A stretch of 64,000 nt of DNA, taken from Phocoena phocoena (taxonomy: Eukaryota; Chordata; Mammalia; Artiodactyla; Phocoenidae). Both the position numbers and the translations under genes were made by a program. Location: NCBI RefSeq assembly GCF_963924675.1, contig NC_089223.1, positions 5,654,881 to 5,718,880 on the forward strand, written 5' to 3'. Below are positions 1-13,309 of this stretch, piece by piece; the first letter of the stretch is position 1, and every line of letters begins with the position of its first letter. The notes under the pieces are model-generated. The model was not told the origin of the DNA and searched no databases. It saw nothing but the letters and a program-made list of their open reading frames with translations.

Positions 1-2079
1 GATAAGTTTTTCTGAAGAAATGAAACATGTTCATTCTCAATGTTTCTAATGCTTTACATTTCAGTGTACCAAATATATAAATAAGTAAATAATCATTGGC
101 TTTACTATTTTTTATTTTTTTACATTTTTATAACCAATGGTAAAAAAAATCTTTGATATTTTAACAAAAATGTTTAAAGATCACAGAACAATTGTTATTT
201 TTACCATTAATTTAAGAGAATTCTTTGCATGATTTCAGCTTGAAGTTTTTTATGGGCCTGCACTACAGAGAAGTGCAAAGCAGCATCTATCTGTATATAT
301 TACATCCCACTCTCTTCATAGGACCCATAATGCATGTGGGGATTTATCCAAGAGTGGTTTAAGTACTGACTGTCAGACTCAGAGCTCATATTCTTCTCCA
401 ATGACTAAGCACCAACAATGCTTCTCAGCTCTTCTGCAAAGATACTTTCGTTGGACAATCTCACACTTTGGTAGGTATGACAAAATATGCCTGAAATGTG
501 GAAGGACATACAGTTTAAATTATTTTTCCAGGCAATGCCTCAGCTCCTGTATAGACATAGCAGACGATTCTGATAGGCTTATCTCAGCAGGGTCTACACA
601 TTTCCAGTCATGACTAAATCCACAGTGGTGGACACTGCCCATCTGAGACTGTGCCTGTTCCGTAAGAAAAATGAACATAAAAGAAAAAAAATATTGAAAT
701 AACATAAAGGTGTGTTGGAATCCCAGTGATCATTGCAGAAGTATTCCAATAATATTTATTTTGAGAAGAGTAGAAATATATATTTATTTTAGGACTTAGG
801 GAAAAATGATCTTGATTTTTTTAATGTAGTATAATTAAATAGAACATATTATCTCTTAGAAAGAGATAGTCTTTTCATATTTTCTCATGAGTCGAATACA
901 AATTTGTATCACACTTAATATTTTTTATCTTCTCAGTCACCACTTGAATAAAGTTTATTTCTCATCATTTCCCAATGCCAAACCACTGGAAAAAAAAGAG
1001 AAACTGTAATATCTTTTTATCTACTTTTTTGGGGGTTTATCCTTCATAAAATGGAGGAAAATCGATGTCTTTCTCTTCTCTAGCTAAAATATATTCACGT
1101 AATTCAACTTTTGGCATTTCCAGAGATATAGCATTAGTCACTGCTTGACTGAGTCCCATTTGCTTGATTTTGAATATGTATCTGGGTATGCAGCCTTGAA
1201 AAAGATTACATACAAAACAATTTCCAATTGCGATTTGATAATGGAGGTCACATATTTTAAATTATGAGTTTTGTGGCTCATTGCTATAGTTTGAGAGGCT
1301 TGGAAATGAGTTGTGCCAGTTGATGGTTGTGTAAGTGGATAAACAAGGCTGGATGAGATCGGCAGAGCGCCAAATCACCAGGGAAAGGATAACAAAAACA
1401 GCTTCAACCATCCAGCTCCTATTTAGCAGCTAGAAAGAGCATAAGACCTCAGGTTCACTCTCATTTAATACGGGCTACGTCTTTTTTATAGCAAATATTC
1501 TTTACCTTTCATCATAGGTAACAAAACGTGAATCCAAATATATGAGCTGTCCTTTAGATCGTCTTTTTAATGCTAATACTCTTCCAGAACTGAAGAGTAG
1601 AAAAGATTTTGGATTAAACTGTGAAACAGCAGCTGAAGCACATCAGCTGAAAACAATATGTTGAAAATTCGGAGGCAATATGCAGATTAAATAACTTGGC
1701 TATTTTTAACCAAAATTAAGATAAATTAAAATAAAAATCTTTGTTTAGCCAAATTCATAAAATTCTGCAACTCCCTTTGTCAACAACAGTATATAACTTA
1801 AATTAGAGGAAGGACTTTGGGACTAGGGAACAAGGAGAAGATGCAAAATCTAGTCTCACTTTTGCCACTAATTAGAATTCTTGGAAATGAAACCAAGTCC
1901 CCGCCAAACCAAGTTCCCCTGCCAAGTTTATAGTTAACCTCTCTCTTCAAAACTTTATTCCCTTTCTTGTCCCCTCTCACCTCAGTCCTGTGCTAACTGA
2001 CCACCAATCAACCAGAGTCAGATGACAACAGTTGCTCTTGTCCGTAACATCATTAATGTACTAAAATTGCTGCTGGAGA
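1..2079. other. AT-rich intergenic DNA, no gene seen
   Basis: No recognisable repeat, RNA gene or coding exon was found. Reading frames are short and stop-rich on both strands; the longest is about 70 codons and resembles nothing I know. Homopolymer T and A runs are common. Confidence 0.5.
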
Positions 2080-2421
2080 TATCACCATTAATGTACAAAC
2101 TCAGGCTGTTTCTCCAGGACAAGATGAACACAGGTCACAGGGTCATGGACCAACAGACCAGAGACTCATAAAACGTAGGCATCCTGATTCCTGAAACTAC
2201 AATTAAGAAATGTCACCGACATGTCACAAGATGATGATTAATCCCAGCTTCTTCCCCTTTAAAACACCCTCAAGTCAAAGACCAAGTGGGAGTGGATCTG
2301 AGGCTTGTCTCCCACACCCTTGCTTGGTGTCCTGCAATGAACCCTTATTTTGCTGAAAAATCCAGCTGCCGGCATTTGGCTTTCTGCACTGCAGGCACAC
2401 GAGGCCTTGTACTCAGTTACA
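2080..2421 (+). mobile_element. Partial LTR-like remnant
   Basis: The right end reads CTCAGTTACA, the same kind of terminus as the LTRs ending at 15206 and 38107 (TTCAGTTACA). The preceding 150 bases have the pyrimidine-rich make-up of an LTR R/U5 region. The left boundary is not clear. This is probably a diverged endogenous retrovirus LTR; no internal genes are attached. The assignment rests on terminus similarity only. Confidence 0.35.
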
Positions 2422-2494
2422 AAAGGAAAAAAGAAAAAGGAATTATCTTTCAGTGAGGATTTACTCCGAGTCAGGAAGTCAGACCTTTGGTTCA

Positions 2495-2680
2495 TGCATC
2501 TCCTTTAGTTCTCTCAATAATCCTGTGAGAAGGGAATCTTTATCTTTATGTTACAATGATCAAGCAAAAACGCAGGACTTCCTATAGCAAGCAGGCAGCT
2601 AGTAAGGGGCAAACCCAAAATTAAAACTCAGATTCGTTACACTCTAAAATCTGTGCCCTTCCCAATAGGCTAAATCTCAT
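2495..2680 (-). repeat. MIR-like SINE fragment
   Basis: Seen on the minus strand as a degraded MIR core: a 'loss-of-decimal' pattern of CTCTCAATAATCCTGTGAG, then a low-complexity A/T block, then AGGCAGCTAGTAAGGGGC, where the MIR consensus has its removed-sample-like middle. Old, with no target-site duplication visible. Confidence 0.45.
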
Positions 2681-4102
2681 TTCCTCTCAAATAATCTAAA
2701 ATATAATGTGCCATGAAATCGGTTTCAAATATAAATCAAATTTGAAATTTCTTTTGGCTTTTGAGAGCTCCCAAATCCCACTCATGCTCTTCCTACCACA
2801 TTATGCTGTCAGCGATATTTTATAATCTTAGTTATATTTAAATCATTGCATTTCATATTTTAATTTTTACCCTAAGTAAAAAAAGGGCATCAATATTTGC
2901 CTCTGAGTAGTAAAAAAGTCAATTGAAATAATGAGCATAAAAGTGTTTCAAAGATATAAAGATAGTAGACAAACTGAGGTCATGATTATGCTTCCATTAT
3001 GGAACAACAAAAAATTTGCTTTCCAAACTTAAAAATACCTTAGAAGCATGTACGGCAATATCCTTTATTCTATACCAAGAAAAACCATTAAAAAGACCAT
3101 ATTTATATGGTAAGAAACAGGAATTCATCTGCTGAGAGTGTAAGGGAAAATACAAATCAAAAATAAGAGGCTTAAAAAAAAAAATAGGAGACAATTCTCC
3201 CTGATGAAAATAAGAAAAGAACCCTTCCCTCCCAAAACATTTACTTTAGAAAACCTGCAACTGTGAGTTCTTTCTCTGTCCCTTTGAAATAAATGTGAAT
3301 CTCTTTAAAGCTAAATAAGCCTCTCGCCAGCTTTATGGCCCAGAAGTGTCTTTCCTAAGGACTAGGAAACATCTCTTTGAAATGTAATCACTCAAGGAGA
3401 GAGAGCCCCTATCTCCTGTGTCTGAGGGAGGGAGGAGCCCCAGTTCAGCACTAGCACTTTTTGCTCCCAATTGCAAAACTACGCCCTGTCACAAAAATAT
3501 GAGACCTTTTTGGGATAAAGCCAATTAGATAGCATAGATGGTCCCCCAACTACCAAGTGAATTTAGGGTGAACTATGAGAATCAAATGCCTTTACTTGAA
3601 GACTAATTATTGTTTATTTAGAGAACGTGTGTGTAGTGAGTTGTATCTCCTTCACTACACAAAAAGTGAGATTTCATTCTATCTTTGTGATCCGTTAGCT
3701 GATTTCCTGTGATATTTCTCACATTCTTAATGTTTATTCAATAATAAAATTGTTTTCTTTCTTTTATGGAGAGATTTTCTGAATTGGGAAGAGATTTTGT
3801 TATTAATTATATTGCCCAATGAGAGAAAATACATCTTCAGAGAATCAGAAGTCCTTAGAAAAACTGAGTCTTGAATGCAGTCAGAAAATCGGAAATACTA
3901 GGATAAAAGCAGTGACTATTTATTTCATCAGAGGACATTTGAAAAGGTATATGTGAATGGCTGGTAAGAGGAACCCACACTGAATTTGTTTTTTTGGTAT
4001 TAGAGAGGTGTGCTTCACGCCCTTTCAGAAGAACACCAGTTAGTCCAATTTTCTATAAAAGATTTGATGAAATAAAGCCATGACAGTTGACGATTGCCAT
4101 GA
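2681..4102. other. Intergenic DNA, nothing recognised
   Basis: AT-rich unique-looking sequence. No open frame of note, no tandem array and no recognised transposon. An A-run at 3175-3184 is the only simple-sequence feature. Confidence 0.45.
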
Positions 4103-4708
4103 TGAAACTGAGCAGGACCCGGTGGGGCTCCTGGGCACAAAAGACTTTCTGGGTCCCCTGTTTCTTTTTTGTAAGGAAATGAGCTTCATTCAGCCTCAAT
4201 GACCTTCCCTGAGTTCCCCAGGGCAGATCTAACAGTTACTAATCAGGGAAGGGAGGGGATGCAGAGACAAGGGAGAAGCAGCCACGAAACAATAGTGCAG
4301 CCTTGGGGCAGGGTCCTGGTCCCTGCTCAAGGGATATACACAACAGTATCTTTGAGCTGTTTTGCAGATAACTGAAACTCCCACCAGGTGGGAGAAGTTA
4401 ACTGTATGGTGCCCACAAGCACGTAGACCCCAGACCTGTTGGAACCAGGTTAATGATGCTGACTCCCAATTACCTCACCACCAACCAATCAGAAGGATGT
4501 CCACGAGCTGACCACGCCCTGCTCCTCGAACACTATAAGACTCCTCACTACCCCGTCCAGGTCAGGATACACAGTTTTTCAGGGCACAGGCTCACTGTGT
4601 CCCCCTTTGCCTGGCAAAGCAATAAAGTTATCCTTTTCTACTTCACCCAAAACTCTGTCTCCGAGATTCAACTCAGTACCGGTGTACAGATGCTGAATTT
4701 CGGCTACT
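4103..4708 (+). mobile_element. Solo ERV-type LTR (copy C)
   Basis: It begins TGAAACTGAGCAGGACCC, closely matching the start of the LTR at 14578. It carries a CCAAT motif near 4486, a TATA-like CTATAAGA at 4533-4540 and a polyadenylation signal AATAAA at 4621-4626, the usual order of LTR promoter and processing signals. A block near 4385-4400 (CAGGTGGGAGAAGTTAAC) is shared with the copies at 14.8 and 37.6 kb. No gag, pol or env frame is attached, so it is a solo LTR. The right boundary is approximate. Confidence 0.6.
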
Positions 4709-4734
4709 ATGACAAGAACCAGAAAAGCCCATAG

Positions 4735-5057
4735 AAGGACTGAAAAGGAGTATTGCATGAGTTCTGGGTCCACACCACAGCCTTGTTCTAGATAACTCAT
4801 GAATATTCCTACCACTTTTTCCTATTCCCTCCCTTTTACCTCAGTCCTCCTATATATTTGGTGTCTCCACCTGAACTGGGCTGTGAACTAGGTTCCTGCT
4901 TCTCCATTCTTTGGCTGTGGAATAAAGCTTGTGCTGTTCTAGTCTCAGCACCAGTTTCATTACTGGCTGTGTGAATCTGAGCAGAAAAAGAACTTCCCCC
5001 TCTGAGACAAAGGATCTATGTCCAGGCTAGGAACCCAGTAGGTCCAATTCGGTAACA
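4735..5057 (+). mobile_element. Second LTR-like remnant
   Basis: It has a TATA-like CCTATATATTTGG near 4849 and AATAAA at 4921-4926, and ends at AATTCGGTAACA (5046-5057). The family appears different from copy C, which it directly follows. A related terminus occurs in the opposite orientation at 6993. No retroviral coding sequence adjoins it. Confidence 0.45.
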
Positions 5058-5754
5058 AGACAAGAAATATTTAAACAAAAATTTTTTCTTTGCTCTTTCG
5101 TGCCTCCTTCCTCCCCTTTAGTGTGTATTGAGCACCTGCATTAACCAGACCTCCTTAGGAGATAACCTTCCTTCCTAATCTTGTAGGAGCCACGATGACC
5201 CATGACCTACTCACTTGGTAGATCTGGATGTGTAAACTGTCAATAATACATCATTTAATGTACAGCCCTCTGTCTCAAAAAACTTATATAACTGTGCTTT
5301 AACTTCTAATGGGTGCCACAGTTCTCAGAGCTTTCTGAGAGGCTCTTCCCAGATTATAATCCTTAATTTGGCTGGAATTTAAATTTTTCCATTTTTTTTC
5401 TTAGATTGATTTTTTCGTTGATAGATTTGAATTGCATTAATAGATGTATTGGGTATGGGAATGTGAAGGGTTACATATTTAAGTACAAAATAGGGAAGAA
5501 AAGTGGTGGTTGGCAGAGATACTAAACTAAGGCAGTGTTCACCATTATTCTCTTGTTGGGAACGAACAACGTCCAGCCCTTAGGATGTTCTGGGGGAAGA
5601 AGTTGTGGAGACGGCACGCCCTGTTTTAAACGTTCACAACATCCATGAGCTTATTTAAAGTTCTGAGATAACTTACAGTTAAGAAATCTGTCTCACTTTA
5701 TTTGATCTAATTTTCTCTAAATATATTTGACCTTTTGTAATCAGATAGATTAGG
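5058..5754. other. Intergenic DNA, nothing recognised
   Basis: AT-rich, with T-runs near 5392. No open frame, RNA gene or repeat that I can name. Confidence 0.4.
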
Positions 5755-6350
5755 GGGTCCCTGCAGGAAGATGACCAGGCATGACTTTCTTGACACAAGA
5801 AAAGCCATTTTGACTTAAAAGCCATTTTGTGAGCTAAGCCTGGTCTCAATGCTTGCCCTTGGACAGGTCTCAGTAATTAATGATCTTGAGGGAACAAAAG
5901 AATGCAGGAATAAATGACTGCTACCAGGCAAGAGAAGTGACAACAGCAAAGATAATACATCCGTTGTAAGACTCTCAGTTCTGTTTCAGTGGCAAAGATT
6001 AGCCCAAAGCACTTTCTTGAGCTGTTTTGCAAAATTCAAACCCCTTTGAGCACTCAACCACCAGATGGACTAGAACCTAAGGGATGCTGCTGCCCGCATC
6101 AATCAACTGAAACTTCGACCCTGTCGACCTTTGTCCCAATTCCATGCAGCGCTCTCCTTTGCTCAAGCCCCTTCATGAATACGCATGTACCCTTACCTTA
6201 ACACTTCCCCAATACTGCTGTTCAGGGCAACACTACTTTGGGAAGGATCCCCAGAGTTCTTACTACAAGGAGTAAATCCTTCCTTCTCCATCTTTAGCTT
6301 GGTTGTATCTTTTGGCTCGACACCCACCAAGAGGCAAACCCAGTTTTTAG
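5755..6350 (+). mobile_element. Probable ERV LTR remnant
   Basis: Starts near GGGGTCCCTGCAGG and ends in a purine-rich CACCCACCAAGAGGCAAACC block like that of class I ERV LTR ends. The middle has LTR-like composition and a variant poly(A) signal (AGTAAA). The short open frames here are by-products and lack retroviral motifs. The family is not identified. Confidence 0.4.
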
Positions 6351-6992
6351 GGAACTCTTTGAGAACACTTTATAAACTAGTTGTTAATATCCCCAATGAG
6401 CTAGTGTTCCACAGAATAGATGTGAGGAGTCACTGAAGATTTTTTTTTTTTAATATTGAAACTGACTGCATCAGTGGAACATATTTTGGGAAATGCTGAT
6501 TGAAGGCCAGCACTGAAAATTCAGATTTTCCAATTCCCATTAATTGGAAGAGAGAAAAGAGACACACATTTGATCAATCACGAAATAATGCTCTAAAGGT
6601 GTTTGCTTCAGAGTTTAGCATGTGGCAACAGACACAATTCAAGGCTTTTGGTTAATGGGAATTAACAGAGCTGGAAGCCTCTGTTAATCACTCAGAAAGT
6701 AATGTCTAAGCAGCTTTCAAAGTGTTTCTTTTCTTGAATTTTTGGACTGTGCCTACTCCAATGGAAATGGATTTCATGTTAATTCTTGGGGGGTAAAATT
6801 GACATGATCCTTTTCTATCATTACAGGAATTATTTTAAATACAATCTGCTGACACAAGCGTTTTCCCAAGTTAAATAGAAAAAGATAAATAAATTCCCTT
6901 TGTGCTCTGGTGGTTGTTTCCCTGCAGTGTAGCCTTCAGAGTGAGGACTGAAGGCAACTGCCCATATTCCCTCTGACACTGAGGATTGAAAC

Positions 6993-7500
6993 TGTTACCG
7001 AATTAGGTCGTATGGACCCCCTACTTGGACAGTAGCCTGGCTGAGACCCCTGCTTTAGTGACAAGGTGACAAGGAAGGTTCTTTTTCCGTTCAGATTCAC
7101 ACAGCCACAAACAAAACTGAAGCTGAGACTGAAGCAGCACAGGCTTATTCAGAGACCAGAGAATTTAGCTCCCAGATCAACTCCTTGCCTTAATGGCGAC
7201 AGGGATTTGCTTTTTTTTTTTTTTTTTTTTTTTTTGAGGTACACTGTTGTTGCCTCTCCCGTTGCGGAGCACAGGCTCCGGACGCGCAGGCTCAGCGGCC
7301 ATGGCTCACGGGCCCAGCCGCTCCGCGGCATGTGGGATCTTCCCGGACCGGGGCACGAATCCGTGTCCCCTGCATCGGCAGGCGGACTCTCAACCACTGC
7401 GCCACCAGGGAAGCCCTGAACCACATTTTTGAAGTGGAGGTGTTGTCGCATGAAAAGCTTATTCATTTCCATTACCATGGTGACCCAAGAGGACATGAAA
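6993..7500 (-). mobile_element. LTR-like remnant split by a SINE
   Basis: Read on the minus strand it ends CCTAATTCGGTAACA at 6993, close to the terminus at 5057 on the plus strand. The body runs right to about 7210 and seems to resume after the CHR SINE at 7211-7416. This is an older LTR remnant interrupted by a younger SINE. The right boundary is a guess. Confidence 0.35.
7211..7416 (-). mobile_element. CHR-type SINE (cetacean)
   Basis: A plus-strand poly(T) tail at 7211-7235 is followed by the antisense body and ends ACCAGGGAAGCCC, the reverse of the SINE head. The tRNA-like head contains the B-box-like region of CHR elements. Very similar to the copies at 21435, 23892, 45739 and 48972, so it is a young subfamily. 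Peptides readable through it are SINE translations and not a gene. I saw no clear target-site duplication. Confidence 0.92.
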
Positions 7501-8689
7501 TTGCCCGTGTTAATGGTTTCACTTAGGGGTCAATTTTTAGATTAATAGATGTGTTCCTTTTTGTCCCTACTCTTCTTAACATTTACCCATGGTCTTAATA
7601 CCAAGTTTTAGGGTAGATTGTCTCATTTTTTATCAGCAGGTGACATGTCTAGGAAACTGAAGCAGAGAAAATTGTATGACTCTGACAAATCTCCCAAAAG
7701 TAGTGAGTGAATACAGAAACCATTTCCACTAAGTGCATTTGCCTTGACACTGAAAAATGTGGCAGAGGCTGCCAGGGGTTCGTTAAAATCTGTTGTCCTC
7801 TTCTTTCCTGGCATAGGACAAGACTTCACTTCCCTGAAGTCAGATTCGGCTACGTGAGCTGGGTTCTACCCCATGAAACATGATTGGAGGTCGCACGTGC
7901 CTGATTCAGAGAGGGCTCACAAAGTCTCCTGCATATGCTGGGCCGTGTCCCTTTCCCCTCTGACTGACTAGGGTGGCAACACCCTGTGTGACCTTGGATG
8001 CAATATTTCAAAGGTGGCAGAGAAGCTGTCAACCAGTCAGTGAATGATCACATGAAGAAAAGCACTCTGCTGACCTTGGTGTCTGCCTGTACAGTTTACA
8101 GAGGACAGTAACTGTCTTCCTTATTCTCTAAACCACTAATTTTTAGGGGTCTGTTATTTGCAGCCTGGCCTACCCTAATTCTGACCTCAGTCTTGGTGTG
8201 AGAGAAATGTGTCTATGTGTGTCTCATGCAGTCATAATCATAAATTGAGACGAAATCTAATTATTAGGAACTTAAATTGTAAGATCCAAAAAAGGGAAGT
8301 GATACTTTTGCACAAATTGCTTGGCCTTGCATAAAAATTAGAAATAACGAAAAGTGTATTTTTTGCTTGTATCTTTTGCTTAGCATAAACTAATCTAACA
8401 TAGGTCTCAATTAAAGGATTTAGGAATGTAATCACAATTTCTCTAAACTGTATCTATACATTTCCATGAAATCTCAGGTTTTTGTCGTTATTTGGAGTTT
8501 TCTTACTAATATGGGTCCATCAAAATGTGGCAACTGGCCAATATTTGATTATCATGACTATATCTCACAAAGTTCAACTAACACCATTTTGATATACTAT
8601 CAATTCCAAACGAGCATATTTGCCATCAGGTAATAATACTAGTGATAATGATAACGTTTAGAGCAACTGTCTCCACTCATTACTTGCTA
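7501..8689. other. Intergenic DNA, nothing recognised
   Basis: Mixed composition, short frames on both strands, no family resemblance. No simple repeat of note. Confidence 0.4.
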
Positions 8690-8885
8690 CGATATAAATT
8701 TAATCTTCACACTAGATTTGAGGTTGGTATTATTATCCACATGTTACTGATGAAAAGCTGAGGCTCAGAGAGAGTTAAATAACTTGCCCAAAGCTCTGAA
8801 AAAAGCAAGTTGCTGGAACTAGGATCTGGACCCAGGTCTTGACTCAAGCGTTTGTGCTTTTAGTTCCCCACTGTACCATCTTAGA
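8690..8885 (-). repeat. MIR SINE fragment
   Basis: Contains CTGAGGCTCAGAGAGAGTTA followed by TAACTTGCCCAAAG, the reverse complement of the conserved MIR core. It continues into a diverged remainder with ACCCAGGTCTTGACTC. Ancient and mammal-wide; no duplication is visible. Confidence 0.75.
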
Positions 8886-10324
8886 GAGCAGAGTACTCAG
8901 CACAGTCACTTTCCGATTTTCCTTGGGTGTTACGTTTTACAGACTATTTCATATACTAGCAGGACACTGAGACAACTCTGTATTGTAGCTCAGAACTGGG
9001 TCCTTAAATCCTTAGCTTTGTAGAATAGCTCTTTCGGATCAAGCACTGAATCACATAGTTTAAAAACAATGGAAAAAATAGTCTTCAAAACTAAAATAAT
9101 TACACCTCTCAAAGTGTTAGAATTGTATAGTAACACCTTTGGTCTTTCTACAACTACAGCAGACACCACATCTGATATCACACCCATTTTTATTTGTACC
9201 AAAACAGTCTGAACCTTAATCTTCAACTCCTTCTTCTAACCTGGGTTTCATAACATAATTTCAAGTATTTATAAGACAGTACCCCCTGGACGTTATAGAG
9301 AAATCTTTAACTCAGCAGCTCATTAAACACAGCACACAATTGCCCTTAGAACTTGACTTCCCATCCTACCTTCCTGTTTATGTCTCCAATAAAGGAATTA
9401 ATTTCTCAGGGCTTCGGGCTTCCATGTTACTTAGTTTGTACTGTATGTATAGCACTTAGCAAATTCATGAATTGTAACTATTTTTATACAGGATCTACCT
9501 GGCCTGACTGCTTGTAATACATGCCATTTTTATGGATAGATCATTTGTTTAGAAGAAATTGACAAGTTCAGTGATTTATTTATTCAGCCACAGATTTACT
9601 TTAAGAGATAGTTTTGTTTGAACTAGGTGGGGACTATAGCGTTGTAGTCATCTTTATGCTTCCAAAAAGATCTGTTGTAATGCCCTGATTTTGACTTATC
9701 TTGGCAAATACCTGTTGAGTGATAAATCACATATAAATACATTAATACAGAACTTTAGTACTAATAGATAAGATAAATTCTAAAACATGAAAGGGCAGTT
9801 ATCTGAGACTAAAGCACACATGAGTCAATGCCCACTGGGCAGGGGGTAAGTGAAATCCAACTTATGATTCAGAGAAATCTCTACTTCTATTATTAAGGTG
9901 ATGTATAAGCATCTACCAAAAACATAGCTGATGTACACAAAGCTGCAATCTTGGAAACTGTAGCATTCTACAAACATGATATTTTGTAACGACAGGAGTT
10001 TGGGGAAGTTAATAAAGAACAGTGAAAATAAGAACAATCGAAGAAGAATTTGTCGATGTTTATCCAGAGGTAGGGACGACAGATACTCTGACTTATTTGA
10101 CAGACGTGAGTATTCAAGTCAGTCTTAGAAAAATATTCTCTAAAAAGGAGCAAGGGCAATTCTCCAGACTCAGGTCAGATTACTCACATCCTTTAGCCCA
10201 CCTCTCTCATCCTATCTTTCATTTATCAGGTACATTCATGTTGAGAATTAGGTATAGCAGTCGGTGGATTTGAATATTAAGATCACTGAAAGCATAACAG
10301 TTATCTTTTATTGTAATAAATTTA
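8886..10324. other. Intergenic DNA, nothing recognised
   Basis: AT-rich unique-looking sequence. The small frames between 8990 and 10273 do not resemble known proteins and lack any splice or promoter context. Confidence 0.4.
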
Positions 10325-10480
10325 TTAGTGTGAAAAAAGGCACAGTTTATGTGAAATCCTGATTTTATCACTAAGAAACTATATAATTTTAAGCAAGTTA
10401 CTTAATCTCTCTGGTTTCCACTTTTCCAAACATCCACAAAGTGAAAACATGGGGCTAATAATGTCCTTTATTGCTTTTAA
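10325..10480 (+). repeat. MIR SINE fragment
   Basis: TTTTAAGCAAGTTACTTAAT followed by CTCTCTGGTTTCC matches the sense MIR core, then a run similar to 'gtgaaaacatggggctaata' of the MIR right half. Old and diverged. Confidence 0.65.
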
Positions 10481-13309
10481 AAAAATCTGTGATTAGAGAA
10501 GTCTGTGTCCTTAAGTACTACCATTACCCCTGCCAGTGGAGATCTCTTCTGGCAAACCACATCTAGGACATCCCAAGGGAAAACTGAACATTTCTTAAGA
10601 GGAACTTGCCCTTAAAAGATTTGAACCCATTTGTCTCTTGTTTACATGGACTTAATTTGCTGCTTATAATCAGGGAACATATCTCCTCAACTTAAGTTTT
10701 AATTCAAAATATTAATCTATCTGCTTCTAATAACACAGCAAATGTCCATTTGATTTTAAACACAAATGGTGGTTATAAGGAACTGTTAACAGCTGCCAAA
10801 GTTGTGATCTTGTCTCCTTTCCACATACTTCTCTTGAACACAAACCAGGAAGATCCCATTCATTTTGAATGGAGTCAAGAAATCTGGTTCTGAATCTGAC
10901 TTGGTGTAAAACCCAGCTCTATCCTAGTGTTCCCCTTGAGTTTAGTGTATTCCAGAGTCAGTTTTAGGACTTTTGGATCTATCATACTTTAAAATAAACC
11001 TGAATTTCCAGCAATTCCTAAACTAAGAACCAGATGAAATTGAATTATGCTATATGGATTTCCCTATTTTTCAGACCACTTCTCAACTAAGTTTGCTGCT
11101 ATAGACTTCATACCCGAATAGCTTTCACTAGGCTATTCCATCAATTATCAGAGTAAAATAAGGAACAGCAAGCTTAAATATGACTAAAGGGGAAGCTTAG
11201 GGCAATTATAAACAACCTAGAAAGTCCCCTAAAGAGGAAACTTCCTAATCATTGTGTCTTTTTGATGACCAAAGGCAATTTGACTGTATTCATAAACATT
11301 ATAACTGGCAAGCACAGTCCTCTGTATCTTTCTCTACTTTTGGCTGAGATCAACGTTACCTTTCATGCTAGTTTACCCCCAAATGTAATAACATCATTAT
11401 GAATCCAGCAAAATTTAGCCCCTGTGTTATGAGCCAAATATGTCTCAACACAGTTGAAAGCCCCCAAATCTGTTAGCTACATATAGCTGGGTTTTCACGA
11501 AGTTGTATAGATGAAAATGACAAAAGTAAGTAACTTAAGGAAGCCATCCATCAACTAAGATTAAGAACTGGCACCATTAAATTATTCCTTTGTTAGTGAA
11601 GACTCTTTTAGGGGACACTTAAATTAGAATTTCCTGTAGTGAATCATAGGGAGTGTTTGAACAAAAATGTCTGTGCTTTAATATCCATTCAACACAATTT
11701 GAAAACTATTTTTATGAATATATATTTTGTAAGTACCCTGTATATATATGACTTATGCTAATAATAGCAAATGCTGTTAGAGAATATTTCATCAAAATCA
11801 ACTTAGAATCATTGCTTCTCTTCCTTCAGTCATGAACTTATACACTTTGAGGGCTCTGCTTTCCACTCTCCTCATAAAGGGACAAGATATAAAGATACAT
11901 ATAAAGATAAAGAAAGAGATACATAAAGACTTTTCCTTTAGAGTCAGTCCACTTTCTGGGTTACAGACATACTCAAAACTCCACTCTTTGTTTCTCAGTT
12001 CTTTAGCGTAGGCCTCAGGTTTGATGGCAGGGTGAGATAGGGCCAGGGTCAAGGAGGTCTGGTCTCTGCGTTTTCCATCTCCAAAACTCAAGTTTAAGTG
12101 CTCACTCCAAGATTCTGAATCACATTACGATGTGCAGATCCCCTGACCACAACATGACTTATAAACTGAATTCCAATTTATTTATTTCAAATGGAGGGGA
12201 AGCTAATACTGTCCTGGTCTAATAATTGGAGTCTATTATCTAGAGGTCAGTCCTTCCCTGATAGTTCTGGAAACTAAATGTTAGAGAAAAATGTTGTTTA
12301 TTGAGCTTATTATTATAACCCATAGAGGCTCCGAAGGCACATCTGCCAAGCTTTGGTTCGCTCATAAATTGACTTTATGGAATTTAGAAATTTTCTGTAT
12401 TTTGGTTATATCTGCACAACCAGGGCCAACTGTCTAGGATCAGAGCCTCTTTCCATTGTCACACACTGACCTCCACTCTCCCCACTGCGTTTTTGATCTT
12501 CCTTATCAGTTACTAACATTTCTGTCATTATAACACTCTCTCAAGAATAGGTTAGAGTTTCTAAGATGATACTTTATCTTCAGTTTCCAGGATTTGTGTC
12601 TCCCTGGCTTGTTGATTTAATCAATGAACTATCTCACAAGCATGGTCCAGGAAGAGTTAATATTTCTGGGAAGTTTCCTAAAAATAATTAAATCTATGTG
12701 TAGTTTTATGGCTCTGGTGTTTTCTACGGAGAGTACATATTTTCTTGACTTTTATCCATTTACTTCAGCTTCCATCTGTGTTTTTAACCAACACTTTTGA
12801 TGTTAACAAAATACAAAATAAGCTAGATTCATAAATATCTATGTGTAGTATGAAATAACCATTCTATTATCCAATATTTTAGAAATTTTCGCATTAGCAT
12901 CTAAGAAAAAGACAAACTTTTTATGTTGTGTTAGATGAAAGAATTACTTTAAGATGAAAATAATTTCAGCAGACTAGTATTATTTCAGTGAAAGATGGAC
13001 ATGATTTTCTTTCAAAGTGCCTGTATTACGTTCTTTCCTATCTAGCTCATTTTCCCACCAATTTGAAAACATCATCATAAAGTTTAATAGACATAATATA
13101 GAAGGTACAGCTAAAGAACCAAAATATTTAACCTCAACTGCTGTCTTCCTCTACACTATATCAAGAAAAAAAGGACCTATTGATTATGTTTAATATATAT
13201 TTGTATATATTAAATATATATAATATATTAATATATGATTATTTAATATAGTTTTAAATTGCAGAAAATAAACATGAAGAAAGAGTGGCATGGAGGAAAT
13301 ATCAGAGAC
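10481..13309. other. Intergenic DNA with an AT-rich tract
   Basis: Nothing gene-like is recognised. A TA-dominated stretch at about 13186-13250 (repeated TATATTAA and AATATAT blocks) is locally low-complexity and could form weak hairpins. A 97-codon minus-strand frame at 11798-12091 has no recognisable domain. Confidence 0.45.
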
